Positions 24,001 through 31,733 of a stretch of 64,000 nucleotides of DNA are shown here, one piece after another; the stretch's first letter is position 1, and every line of letters begins with the position of its first letter. Made by a program: the position numbers and the translations under genes. This stretch comes from Streptomyces sp. DI166. Lineage in GTDB: Bacteria; Actinomycetota; Actinomycetes; Streptomycetales; Streptomycetaceae. The stretch spans positions 1-64,000 of the forward strand of contig NZ_FLSP01000012.1 in the NCBI RefSeq assembly GCF_900091315.1, in the 5' to 3' direction. The notes beneath the pieces are model-generated. The model did no database searches. It was not told the DNA's origin and was given only the letters and a program-made list of their open reading frames with translations.

Positions 24001-26738
24001 CCCGGTTCCAATTCGTACGACGGCCCGGGCGCTGGTGGAAGCACCAGGGAATCCCGCCACTCGGTCAGCCGGGCGGCTGCCCGTTCCGCGGTGCTACTCG
24101 CGGCCGGATGCGAGGCCCCTCCGGAAGCCGCCTCGCGCGCCAGTGCGTCCGGGTTCAGCACCCGGGGAACAAGCCTGAGGATGTCGTCGGCCAGCGCGAT
24201 CCGGGAGTCCACGCCATCGAAGTCGGTTTCCTCGCCCCGCCAGTGCGTACCGAGGGCAGACGCGTGGCGGTCGGCCTCGGTATTCAGCGTCCGTGCCGCC
24301 TGCTGCCAAGCCACCGCGGCCGGAAGCGCGGCCACAACCGCCTTAGTGCATTTACCGCCGTCGGGGAGAAGCGACCTGACCAGCCGCCGGTCGGCCCGGC
24401 ACGCTGCGGACAGCCTCCCGGTGATGGACCGGTGCACGGTGGCAAACCGGTGCGTGACTTCTTCAAGGGAATCTTCCTGCAGCACCCGGTCCGTGAAGAC
24501 CTCTTCGGCCTTCCTCCGAGTCTCGCGCAACCGCCTCACCGCTTCACGCAGGACCTGCGCGGCAGTCCTGGCGTCAGCTGCTCCCTCACGGGTGAGCCAT
24601 GCGGGCAGCGGTTTCGCGTCGTCGGGGCGTCCTGCAAGAACCGCGAGGTGACCCAAACGCAGGGCGTCATCGCAGGACTCGGGGGCGGGCAGGCCGTACA
24701 TCGCGGCAACGGCCGCCAGCGACTGGACCGCCTCGTCGAGTGCCGCGGCGTCTGCCTCAAGACGGTCGCCGAGCTCACGCACGCCGTCAGCAGTCAGCGC
24801 ACTGATGTCGATGGCCGGAGGCCGCACAGTCGACAGAGCGATCTCCTCCGCACTCGGCGTGGGATCCGCCTCGGCCGGCAACCGCTCCCATGCCGCGCCG
24901 AGTGTCTGTCGCGCCGACCGTTCGGCTTCGATGACCTCGTCCAGACGGCGTCGGAAGTCCGTCACCGCTGTGGTCAGACCGTGGTGATCGGCGGTCAGCC
25001 AGGGGTGCGGCAGTGTCGGCCGTGCGCCCGCGAGGTGCAGCAGCGCGGTCAGCCTGGCGGTGTCACGAACTCCCTGCCAATCGAGTTCACCAAGGAGAGC
25101 CGTGTGAGGCAGCAGCCTCGTATCAAGGTCGCTAAGGGCTTCGGTGGCACGATCGAGCGTCTGCAGCGGGTTACCGACGTCCGTTAGCCCGTACCAGGAG
25201 AATGCCGTGCCTTCCAAGGCCGGGCGCCACGATCTGCTGACCTGTCGGGCTGCCACCCTCGCCTGGTCGAGTCCCTCGGCCGTGAGCGCCTCCGCGTCGA
25301 AGGCCCGGTCCGCGGGCAATGGATGAGAGCTGTCCAGCAGCGAGATCCTGCCGAGGACTTCGTGCAGGCTCATACCGAGTCCGGGCCGGGTCTCGTTCAT
25401 CGCCGCTGCGTACCCGGAGAGTTCCTGGCGCAGTTGGCGAGCTCGCTGGAGGTCCGCCCGGGCACCGCCCGACGAAGTGCGTCGAGGAGCCGGCTGCAAC
25501 GCCCGGCCGAGCTCCTGTGCCACCTGCTTCCGGCCCGTGCTGTTGCTGTGCAACGCCAAGACGTAGTCATCGAGACCGACATTGCTCAGACGGTTGCGGA
25601 CCACGTCCAGGGCAGCCGCCTTCTCGCTGACGAACAGCACAGTACGGCCCTGTTCCAGCAGGCCCGCGATCATGTTGGTGATCGTCTGGCTCTTGCCGGT
25701 GCCAGGCGGCCCGTCCATTACGAAACTGCGGCCCTCGATGGCAGCAGCAATGCACTGCCGCTGTGAAGAGTCCGCGTCGAGGACAAGCGGTGCCTTTTCG
25801 GGCGGCTGGATCTCGTCGATGCGATCGGTGTCAGCCGGTTCGAAGGCGAAGGTCCTCGGCGAGAGGCCAGAGTCCGCGCCGAGGCCAATTGCGCGCACAA
25901 GCGCGCTGGCCTGCACCCGGTCTGCATTGTCGAGGAGGTCCCGATACATGACCTCCTTGCTTGAGTTGAACGTGTCCAGCACTATCCGGTTGGTGACTTT
26001 CCAGCCACGCATGCCCCCCACCGCACGCCGGACCTGCGCGATGAGGGCTGGAATGTCACGCTGTTCCACCTGCTCGACACGTGGCCAGTCAACGCCCAAC
26101 TCGCCCATTTTGATGGCGAGGGCGGGGTTGAGGGTCGGCTCCTCATCTGCATTGGCCTTCAGTACGTACGAGTCCCCGCGTCGCCGTTCCAGTACGACCG
26201 GCACCATCACCAAGGGCGAACTGAAGCTTTTCTCGGCAGATGGGGCCGGCGTCCAGTCGAGAAAACCCACGCCGAGATGAAGCACCCACAAGCCGTAGTC
26301 GTTGTACTTCTCCCGCGCGACCAGGGCCAGGCGACGCAAATGCCGGTCCTGTTCAGCCTGAGTGGCCTTGGACGTGGTGATCTTCACAGTGGGGCGGTTG
26401 CTGCCGACTCCTGCCCGGGATGCAGGAGTGTCGATCGACCTGGCGCCAGCGGCGGAACTGGCCGGTACCACTTTGGCAAGCGGCACCGACCCGCCTGACG
26501 CATTGTTCTCGTCATCGGATGGCTCGTCGCGCACAGCAGCGAAGGCACAGCCGCGGGAGAGCCCTTCCAGCACGCTGGACAGCCCGGGCTCGACCAAATC
26601 CATGCCCGCGGACGAGGAGCGGCGCTGGTAGTTGAGCAGCCGGTTACGGAAGCTCAGGTCGATAAGTGAGTCCCGCCATGAGGCGAGCAGCCTCTCCAGA
26701 CGAGCGCGGTCCGTAGGCAGCCAGCCTTGGCGGGTCAT
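21090..26738 (-). CDS. DUF4011 SF1 helicase with Vsr-like nuclease and GreA/B-like C-terminus
   Basis: 1882 aa from ATG 26738; the frame remains open 333 bp further up but without family sequence. Order of parts: DUF4011 at the N-terminus (LASWRDSLIDLSFRNRLLNY); Walker A GPPGTGKS near residue 345; helicase motif II DEAS near 1255 with VVAGDQKQLPPTAFF just after; motif VI VAVTRARHRVEVV near 1500; a Vsr/MTES_1575-type endonuclease near 1570-1660 (YRIDLGVR, GVECDGAMYHSS). The last ~140 residues contain a coiled coil (NRRKWEKRREQLEERA) and a GreA/GreB-like beta domain (LSPFTPLAVALLWRGTG). The first three parts match the DUF4011-helicase-Vsr architecture linked to phage defence. The Gre-like tail suggests contact with RNA polymerase. 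It is divergent from the CBASS operon. Confidence 0.88.
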   Translation of the reverse strand: MTRQGWLPTDRARLERLLASWRDSLIDLSFRNRLLNYQRRSSSAGMDLVEPGLSSVLEGLSRGCAFAAVRDEPSDDENNASGGSVPLAKVVPASSAAGARSIDTPASRAGVGSNRPTVKITTSKATQAEQDRHLRRLALVAREKYNDYGLWVLHLGVGFLDWTPAPSAEKSFSSPLVMVPVVLERRRGDSYVLKANADEEPTLNPALAIKMGELGVDWPRVEQVEQRDIPALIAQVRRAVGGMRGWKVTNRIVLDTFNSSKEVMYRDLLDNADRVQASALVRAIGLGADSGLSPRTFAFEPADTDRIDEIQPPEKAPLVLDADSSQRQCIAAAIEGRSFVMDGPPGTGKSQTITNMIAGLLEQGRTVLFVSEKAAALDVVRNRLSNVGLDDYVLALHSNSTGRKQVAQELGRALQPAPRRTSSGGARADLQRARQLRQELSGYAAAMNETRPGLGMSLHEVLGRISLLDSSHPLPADRAFDAEALTAEGLDQARVAARQVSRSWRPALEGTAFSWYGLTDVGNPLQTLDRATEALSDLDTRLLPHTALLGELDWQGVRDTARLTALLHLAGARPTLPHPWLTADHHGLTTAVTDFRRRLDEVIEAERSARQTLGAAWERLPAEADPTPSAEEIALSTVRPPAIDISALTADGVRELGDRLEADAAALDEAVQSLAAVAAMYGLPAPESCDDALRLGHLAVLAGRPDDAKPLPAWLTREGAADARTAAQVLREAVRRLRETRRKAEEVFTDRVLQEDSLEEVTHRFATVHRSITGRLSAACRADRRLVRSLLPDGGKCTKAVVAALPAAVAWQQAARTLNTEADRHASALGTHWRGEETDFDGVDSRIALADDILRLVPRVLNPDALAREAASGGASHPAASSTAERAAARLTEWRDSLVLPPAPGPSYELEPGSLRAAAQWSRAHVAPLRAAEQLIRTVEETAVASGGTVGAPGTWTLSAARASVHAVQAARAAAMEFESRADGDRELLGDLYTGRSTSVSDLTAALGWINTLREACGLQSTASLSASAAEILYHAEVDTELEAAAGTWTRATEALVDLFRPERAEQLREAFSRGQEAALKVLAVLDGDRGGPDEWRAYDRGRRALDDLNLGDLVDRAVRRGVAPADFPALVERAALRAWADFQLSGDPRLGTTRSADRDDLVAGFRELDAKLADQARARVIQTCDARRSRTSDASGAALLRREGEKKTRHKPVRELLESARETVRLIKPCFMMSPLTVSRFLPPDLVFDVVIFDEASQVLPQDAINCVYRGRALVVAGDQKQLPPTAFFSSTGDDEEDTQDEELPEKFDSVLDLCKASGLLPSLSLRWHYRSRHEDLIAFSNREFYDESMTTFPGAHAEGPDVGVAFYRAREGVYRSGTAAQNNPGEAAEVARRVIHHFSTRKGRSLGVVALSQSQAVAIQDAVDAARRDRPDLDECFSEDRLNGFFVKNLESVQGDERDVMILSVGYGPDAHGKISRNFGPMNKADGWRRLNVAVTRARHRVEVVASFDPDEVPVGNTGKSFRHLHRYLQYAQRGPSVLSNEAADPDAQPESPFEVSVLAVLRGWGYDVQPQVGVAGYRIDLGVRHPHRPGLYALGVECDGAMYHSSKAARDRDRLREGVLRGLGWELHRIWGTDWYRDRSGAEARLRAAVERAVALPVGTRPGATGVTEGDTTEPEASSRALARSGPAQRSPAGHGAGTRTAPASTPRAGQRRTVPTPRHRETPSAVTYPVTALAKASRERVENELSQIHEYLRQPEPLDTATDYRVRADNRRKWEKRREQLEERATFLESFLGATSVIPRTTGGVTVAPGRMVGLSFDGSTDVEEYEITSQSPVTEDGQTLSPFTPLAVALLWRGTGQVEYEDGSGKRHTAHIRHVRD

Positions 26739-27153
26739 ACAGCGCAGCTCCCTCACTGATGAAGAGGCCGTGAAGGCAGTGGACGAAATGGGTGAAGCAT
26801 AGCGGCGCACTGCAACGGCGTCTGGAGGGACGACGTCAGACGAATCTCTGCAGTTGGGGCATATGCGGATGAAGAAGCAACTTTCCAGCCAGCATGAGTG
26901 AGGCAGCTCTTCCGCACAACACCACCCCTTCCGGAGCCGGAGAGTTGGCGCCAGCCCCAACACAGCAGACCCGCCACCCCCTTGCCACAGCGCGTAGAAC
27001 GGTCCGCTGACACCACCGACAGGGATGGAGTCGGCCCGGATTGGAAGGCGGCGTGCCGCCCCTGCTGTCAACTTCAGACGGGATTGTCAGTGGCAGGTGG
27101 TATGCCTGGTGCTACGGCCGAGTTGGCCCGTTTGAGCGAAAGGTGAGCGGAAC
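26739..27153. other. Divergent intergenic region of two defence modules
   Basis: 415 bp separating the helicase-nuclease gene from the CBASS operon. It is less GC-rich than its surroundings. No gene with recognisable sequence lies in it; the frames that continue from the helicase are unsupported. GAGCGAAAGGTGAGCGGAAC just before 27154 supplies the CBASS ribosome-binding site. Promoters for both modules must lie here, but none was identified with confidence. Confidence 0.5.
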
Positions 27154-28152
27154 ATGGCAGGAGAGCCCTACGTCGACCACGACGTCCTCAAAGCCTTCGC
27201 ACAGGGCAAAGTAAACGTGCCGAAGGAGGAGGCGAAGGAGCGCCGACGCCAGGTGAACTACCTGCGGGAGCGGTTGGAGGACTACATCGCCGACCACCCG
27301 GACTTCGACCTGGTCAAGCTGCGCGCCTCTGGGAGTGTCGCCAAGCACACGGCAATCCGGAGACGCAAAGGAGAGGGTTCTGATGCAGATGTAGCCGCCT
27401 ACCTGCGCGTAGCCGACCCGGAGGTCGATGTCGCTACCGTGCTGGACTGGCTGCGAAAGCGCTGCATCGAGGTGTACGGCAAGACCAAGGTCGCAGAGGA
27501 CTTCGTCCCGTCGGACCACGCTGTGGGGATCACCATGCGGGGCACCGGCTTGAAGATCGATGTCGTACCGGTGCTCTACACCGGAGAGCCGGACGACAGG
27601 GGCTACCTCGTGACCAGCCAGGGCATCAAGGTGCTCACGTCTGTCACCCTGCACCTGCAGTTCATCAAGAAGAGGAAGGACGCCGCAGGCGATGCCTACC
27701 GAGAGCTGATCCGTCTGCTGAAGGCGTGGATCCGCGAGAGCAAGAGCGTCGACCCCGACCTGCGCTGCAAGTCCTTTCTGATCGAGCTTCTGGTCGCACA
27801 CCTGTGGGAGACCGGTTGGAACGGCGAGCCGCTCCAGGTCAAGGACTACCCACGGGCGTTCGAGCAGGTGCTCTCCTACATCGTTCGTACGGGGCTGCGG
27901 GAGCCGATCGTGTTCACCGACTACTACAAGGCGAACGAGGTCTCGTCCTCCAACGCATCCATCCAGGTCTGGGATCCGGTCAACCCCGAGAACAACGTCG
28001 CTTCCACCTACACCGAACTGGACCGCCAGCGACTGGTGAAGCACGCCAAGACAACGCTCGACACCATCTCGTGGGCCGCTCACGCGACCACGAAGGGCGA
28101 CGCGATCGACGCCTGGCGCGAGTTGTTCGGCCCTGCCTTCCCGGGAGCGTAG
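27154..28152 (+). CDS. CBASS cyclic-oligonucleotide synthase (CD-NTase)
   Basis: 332 aa, nucleotidyltransferase fold. The active-site set is GS at residues 60-61 (ASGSVAKHT), D77-x-D79 in GSDADVAAYL, and a third Asp, D136, in LKIDVVPVL. After activation by a HORMA-peptide complex during phage infection it would make a cyclic di- or trinucleotide that turns on the effector. The C-terminal helical domain (LIRLLKAWIRESK; CKSFLIELLVAHLW) is typical of OAS/cGAS-like enzymes. First gene of a four-gene operon with gaps of 2 and 30 bp and a 1-bp overlap. Confidence 0.93.
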   Translation: MAGEPYVDHDVLKAFAQGKVNVPKEEAKERRRQVNYLRERLEDYIADHPDFDLVKLRASGSVAKHTAIRRRKGEGSDADVAAYLRVADPEVDVATVLDWLRKRCIEVYGKTKVAEDFVPSDHAVGITMRGTGLKIDVVPVLYTGEPDDRGYLVTSQGIKVLTSVTLHLQFIKKRKDAAGDAYRELIRLLKAWIRESKSVDPDLRCKSFLIELLVAHLWETGWNGEPLQVKDYPRAFEQVLSYIVRTGLREPIVFTDYYKANEVSSSNASIQVWDPVNPENNVASTYTELDRQRLVKHAKTTLDTISWAAHATTKGDAIDAWRELFGPAFPGA

Positions 28153-28154
28153 TC

Positions 28155-28664
28155 ATGACCGGCTCTTACACCAGATCCACCTCGTTCACGATCACCGATG
28201 CCCGATACGTAGGAGGGAAGATCGGCGCGGACCTGCGCATCCTCCACAACTACTTCGGCAAGCCTCCCCTCAGTAGCATCGACGACTACGTCGAGGAGGT
28301 GGCCCTTCTCTTGCGGGACGGGTATCTCGACACCGTCGATTACGGTTTTCGCGATGTCGGCGGCAACGCCTGGAAGCTGCGCCTCCGTTATAGGGCCACT
28401 CTCGGTGGTCAGCTCACTGACGGGAGGCCGGGCAACCTCCCGGACTCGACCGATCTCGCGGACTGCAGCTTCTACAGCTACCTGACCTACAGCTCCGCCT
28501 TCCTGAACCTGACCAGCAGCGAAAAGGCCGACGTCAAGAAGGCCCTGCCAGTCAACCGCACCACCGCCGACGCCCCGAGTGCGCTCGCAGGTACCAGCAC
28601 GACCGGGCACGGCTACGCCCGCAACGGCGCCGGTGTCGCCCGCGACGTCTACGTCGCCATCTAG
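28155..28664 (+). CDS. Bacterial HORMA-domain protein (CBASS sensor)
   Basis: 169 aa from ATG 28155, 2 bp after the CD-NTase stop. It matches the family 1 bacterial HORMA proteins: N-terminal TITDARYVGGKIGADLRILH, central VEEVALLLRDGYLDTVDYGF, and a C-terminal safety-belt region ending NGAGVARDVYVAI. In type III CBASS the HORMA protein changes fold on binding a peptide, then binds and activates the CD-NTase. TRIP13, encoded next, resets it. Its presence defines the CBASS type. Confidence 0.92.
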   Translation: MTGSYTRSTSFTITDARYVGGKIGADLRILHNYFGKPPLSSIDDYVEEVALLLRDGYLDTVDYGFRDVGGNAWKLRLRYRATLGGQLTDGRPGNLPDSTDLADCSFYSYLTYSSAFLNLTSSEKADVKKALPVNRTTADAPSALAGTSTTGHGYARNGAGVARDVYVAI

Positions 28665-28694
28665 CCCAGAGCCACCAGCAGGAGGAACAACAGC

Positions 28695-29615
28695 GTGACC
28701 AGCCAGGACGACCTGTTCCACCCCGTCATCGAACTGCCCGAGGCCACTCGACGCGCCCGCTACGACCGCCTCGTGGGTCTCGACGACATGAAGCTGCGCC
28801 TGCGCAAGGAGGCTGCCCTGCTCGCAGACCCTCGCCGCCTCCAGGCTTGGGCCGCCAACCATCACGGACGCGATGTCGCCGCGCTCAACCTGTTCACCGA
28901 TCGCGCGCCGCTGTTCGTCTTCGCCGGCGACGTCGGTTCCGGAAAGTCGGCCCTGGCCGAGTCATTCGGCTGTGACCTCTCCGATTACCTCAACCTGCCC
29001 GTCTACTTGTACCGGCTCAAGCTCGCCACCCGGGGCAGCGGCCTGGTCGGCGAGATGACGTCCCTCATCGGCGACGCCTTCACGCACATGCACGATGCGG
29101 GCCGACGCGCGACCGGCGCTCACGGTGTGCGCTCCGTGCAGATCCTTGTCGTCGACGAGGCCGACGCCCTTGTTCAATCCCGCGCGGCCCAGCAAATGCA
29201 CCACGAGGACCGCGCCGGCGTCGACGCCTTCCTGGCTGGCATCGACGGCCTCGCTGGCGCCCAGGTCCCGGTCATCGTCGTGCTGTGCACCAATCGCGTC
29301 GGCGCACTTGACCCCGCCCTCATGCGCCGCGCTGCGGCGACCTTCACATTCACCCGCCCCGACGACTACCAGCGCCACGCGGTTCTCACCCAGGCGCTCC
29401 AAGGGCTCGACATCGGCTCCGGCACCATCAACAAACTTGTCGAGCTGACCGGCCCCAGCATCGACCGGCCCGGGTATACGTACTCCGACCTCACCCAGCG
29501 CCTGGTCCCTGCCGCCGTCTTCCACGCCTTTCCCGACCGCCCGGTGTGCGACGACGACCTCCTCGCCCTCGCCGAGGAACTCCAGCCCACTCCTGTCTTC
29601 ACCGAGGAACGCTGA
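28695..29615 (+). CDS. TRIP13-like AAA+ ATPase (HORMA remodeler)
   Basis: 306 aa. Walker A GDVGSGKS at 78-85, Walker B ILVVDEAD at 150-157, and a sensor-type asparagine plus arginine finger region VVLCTNRVGALDPALMRR near 197-214. In CBASS it disassembles active HORMA-CD-NTase complexes and so limits signalling when no infection is present. It starts 30 bp after the HORMA gene behind GCAGGAGGAACAACAGC, and its stop shares one base with the effector start (TGATG). Confidence 0.93.
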   Translation: MTSQDDLFHPVIELPEATRRARYDRLVGLDDMKLRLRKEAALLADPRRLQAWAANHHGRDVAALNLFTDRAPLFVFAGDVGSGKSALAESFGCDLSDYLNLPVYLYRLKLATRGSGLVGEMTSLIGDAFTHMHDAGRRATGAHGVRSVQILVVDEADALVQSRAAQQMHHEDRAGVDAFLAGIDGLAGAQVPVIVVLCTNRVGALDPALMRRAAATFTFTRPDDYQRHAVLTQALQGLDIGSGTINKLVELTGPSIDRPGYTYSDLTQRLVPAAVFHAFPDRPVCDDDLLALAEELQPTPVFTEER

Positions 29616-31087
29616 TGGAACCCCTCCCAGCCCCCGGCCCAACCAGTGTCCGAACTACCGGCGATTACTACCAGTGGCTCGCCGTCTGGGAAGCCTGCTT
29701 GCTCCTCCTGCGCGAGAACGCCGCCCGCTCCCCCAACCCGGTCCGATCAGTAGGCGTGGAACTCGACAACGTCGGCAACCTCGACGATGTCGTCCTTCTC
29801 CGCGACACTCCGCCGAGCACCTACAAACAGGTCAAGTACGCGGTCGACAGTTCGACGCCTGTCAACGAGGAGTACCTGACCAAGCCCAGCAAGGACGGCG
29901 GTGCCTCGGTCCTCAGGAAGATCGCCAAGGCATGGCGGCAGTTGACCGCGGACGGCAACAGCGCGGAGCTGGTGCTTGTCAGCAACCGCGCTCCCGACCC
30001 GGGTGACGAGCTGGTAGCCATGCGCGATGCCCGCACCGGGTTCCTCATGCCCAAGGCAGCAGCGGGAAGCGCCGCCTCGAAGCTCGGCCGGGCCCGCAGC
30101 CGCTGGGCTCAGGCATCCGGTCTGGCCGAGGCCGAACTCCACGAGCTCCTGTCCGTGTTGCGCTTCGACCTGGCCCAGGACATGGTCCGTTACCAGGAGC
30201 ACCTGCGCCTGCTGATGGCTCTCACCGGTCTACGTCACGACGAACAGGCGCTGAAGAACGGCACTGGCTGGGTTGCCGAGATGGTCCGCGACGGCCGACG
30301 CGAACTCACCCTGGAAATGGTTCAGTCCGCCGTCGACACACTCAGTTTGAAGGCCGGCCCCGCCCGGGCCCTTCTGTCGATCGCGACGCTCAAGCCCGAT
30401 CCGATGGCAGCAGACGCCGACCATGCCCTCGACTGGGTTGACCGCTTCGACGGCGACTCTGCCTTCACCAAACGCCGCCCCGCGCTGCCGAATACCTGGA
30501 GCCAGCTCCAGGCGGACATCGAGGCCGCCCCTGGGCGCCTTCCCGCGGGCACCAACGCCGTCTCGGTCACCGGCAGCATCCGCTTGGCCCCGGCTTTCCT
30601 GGTCGGCGCCACCTTTCGCATGGTGACCGGCACCGACCTCGCTGCCGTACAACGCGGCCAGCTCTGGTCCACCACCGACTCGTACGACACCGCCCTGGTC
30701 CCCGAAACCTCAGAACACCGGCTCGACCAAGGCGACGAACTCGCCGTCGGCATCGCAGTCGCGACCGATCTGACCGATGACGTCTTGGAGTACCTGCGCG
30801 GGCAAAACCTGCCCGTCTCCAAGCTGGTGGTATATGCCCCGCCTGGTGGTGTGGCGAAGGACGGCTCAGTTCCCGACAGCTCTGCCGCCAACGCCCTGGC
30901 CGTTGGGATCCGTGACCACCTCCGCCGCGTAGCCCGGCCTGCTCGGCGCATGCATCTCTTCCTCGCCTGCCCGATGGGACTCGCCGTTCTCCTCGGCAAC
31001 CGTTGGAACCGCCTGTGCGAGACCGTGATCTACGAAGACATCAAGATCGACGAGGGCTACGAGCCCGCCTTCACCATTCAAGCCTGA
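29615..31087 (+). CDS. cap4: Cap4-type effector: DNA endonuclease with SAVED domain
   Basis: 490 aa from ATG 29615. The N-terminal ~190 residues look like the DUF4297-type restriction endonuclease of Cap4: acidic N55-L-D57-D58, then Y70-K-Q72-V-K74, matching a D...QxK nuclease core. The C-terminal part from about 300 is a SAVED domain, the CARF-derived cyclic oligonucleotide sensor. It ends with HLFLACPMGLAVLLGNRWN and VIYEDIKIDEGYEPAFTI. Ligand binding would make it oligomerise and degrade double-stranded DNA, killing the infected cell. Last gene of the operon, 185 bp before attR. Confidence 0.9.
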   Translation: MEPLPAPGPTSVRTTGDYYQWLAVWEACLLLLRENAARSPNPVRSVGVELDNVGNLDDVVLLRDTPPSTYKQVKYAVDSSTPVNEEYLTKPSKDGGASVLRKIAKAWRQLTADGNSAELVLVSNRAPDPGDELVAMRDARTGFLMPKAAAGSAASKLGRARSRWAQASGLAEAELHELLSVLRFDLAQDMVRYQEHLRLLMALTGLRHDEQALKNGTGWVAEMVRDGRRELTLEMVQSAVDTLSLKAGPARALLSIATLKPDPMAADADHALDWVDRFDGDSAFTKRRPALPNTWSQLQADIEAAPGRLPAGTNAVSVTGSIRLAPAFLVGATFRMVTGTDLAAVQRGQLWSTTDSYDTALVPETSEHRLDQGDELAVGIAVATDLTDDVLEYLRGQNLPVSKLVVYAPPGGVAKDGSVPDSSAANALAVGIRDHLRRVARPARRMHLFLACPMGLAVLLGNRWNRLCETVIYEDIKIDEGYEPAFTIQA

Positions 31088-31134
31088 GGGCCCGGTCGTG
31101 AGCTGCAACCATGCCCTTCAGACGGAGGGTTTCA

Positions 31135-31156
31135 TGCGTGCGCGATGCGTGAGCGG
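31135..31156. repeat. Paired 11-bp repeats at the right end of the element
   Basis: TGCGTGCGCGA (31135-31145) and TGCGTGAGCGG (31146-31156), head to tail and in the same orientation as the pair at 1941-1962. The second copy and the next two bases (AC) match the left copy over 13 bp. It lies 117 bp inside attR. Likely arm-type sites for integrase or excisionase. Confidence 0.6.
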
Positions 31157-31272
31157 ACCGTCCAGCACGGGCCGTCATAAGCAGGATCGAGCACTCAGCG
31201 GCCGTGACGCTGACCAGGAGAAACAGCGCCAGATAGCAGCGTCGAGCACCCCCCGGCAAGGATCCAATCCCA

Positions 31273-31305
31273 CTCCTAAAGCGGGTGTCGCAGGTTCGAA
31301 TCCTG
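31273..31305. other. attR core: 33-bp copy of tRNA-Arg(CCT)
   Basis: An exact copy of tRNA bases 1818-1850 (anticodon loop through most of the T arm). The 5' half of a tRNA is missing here and the acceptor end does not follow directly, so it is not a tRNA gene. It marks the right junction of the element. Confidence 0.92.
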
Positions 31306-31733
31306 AGCGAGCACACTGCCGGGGGCACTCTTCTGCGGCGTGCGTCATTGCAGGTCAGCGCGTCGCAGTATGGATAGCTGGTGTTTCTGGGGTGCCTGTG
31401 GGTGATAGCCCCGGAGGGGGCGCTTCTGCCTCGCGTTCGCGAGGGAGTCCAGCGGAGGGTTCGGAGCCGCGAGCAGCGAGCAGCCCCGGCTCCGCCTCGC
31501 CGGATGTTGGCGGCCGGGGCATCCGGCGGAGCCGTTCGGTGGCCTTGCGCAGGTGCCTGTTGCAGCCGGGCCGGTCGTCGGTCCGCAACATGGGCTGGGG
31601 TGGCCAGGGAGTCCAACTCTGGCTTCATGTCGCGGTGTTGGGCTGCCGTTCCTTGTGCGCGCAGTCGATCCCCTGGAGTCGATCATCTAGGCTCGGGGGT
31701 GCCTTTTGATCCCGGAGGAGGGCGCTGAACAGA
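31306..31733. other. Non-coding chromosomal flank with a second tRNA 3'-end fragment
   Basis: 428 bp between attR and the SDR gene. At 31316-31328 the 13 bases CTGCCGGGGGCAC repeat the tRNA end (1848-1860), separated from the attR core by ten bases (AGCGAGCACA). The rest is GC-rich with short inverted repeats such as TGCCTCGCGTTCGCGAGG and CCGGCTCCGCCTCGCCGG, and small open frames of no recognisable family. No promoter was recognised. Confidence 0.6.

Larger units (their letters stand above)
1818..31305. mobile_element. Integrative mobilizable element in tRNA-Arg(CCT)
   Basis: The unit runs between two copies of a 33-bp tRNA-derived att core and carries its own integrase, HTH excision/control genes, a MobC/relaxase pair and a DUF2637 spread-type protein. 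Cargo is an FxLD lanthipeptide cluster, a large helicase-nuclease gene and a CBASS operon. No FtsK/SpoIIIE-like TraB and no recognised AICE replication initiator is seen, unless the DUF3631 protein fills that role, so transfer would probably depend on a helper. Short TGCGTGAGCGG repeats lie just inside both ends. The bounds are well supported; the classification as an IME rather than a decayed AICE is inference. Confidence 0.85.

Noticed and set aside
23106..25187. 693-codon plus-strand frame inside the helicase-nuclease gene
   Set aside because: Low-complexity antisense shadow of the DUF4011 helicase.
31273..31328. Second tRNA-Arg gene
   Set aside because: The 5' half is absent and ten bases interrupt the 3' half; it cannot fold as a tRNA and is explained as attR.
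31355..31591. Small minus-strand gene to the right of attR
   Set aside because: Arg/Pro/Ala-rich translation from GC-rich spacer, no start signal and no family recognised.
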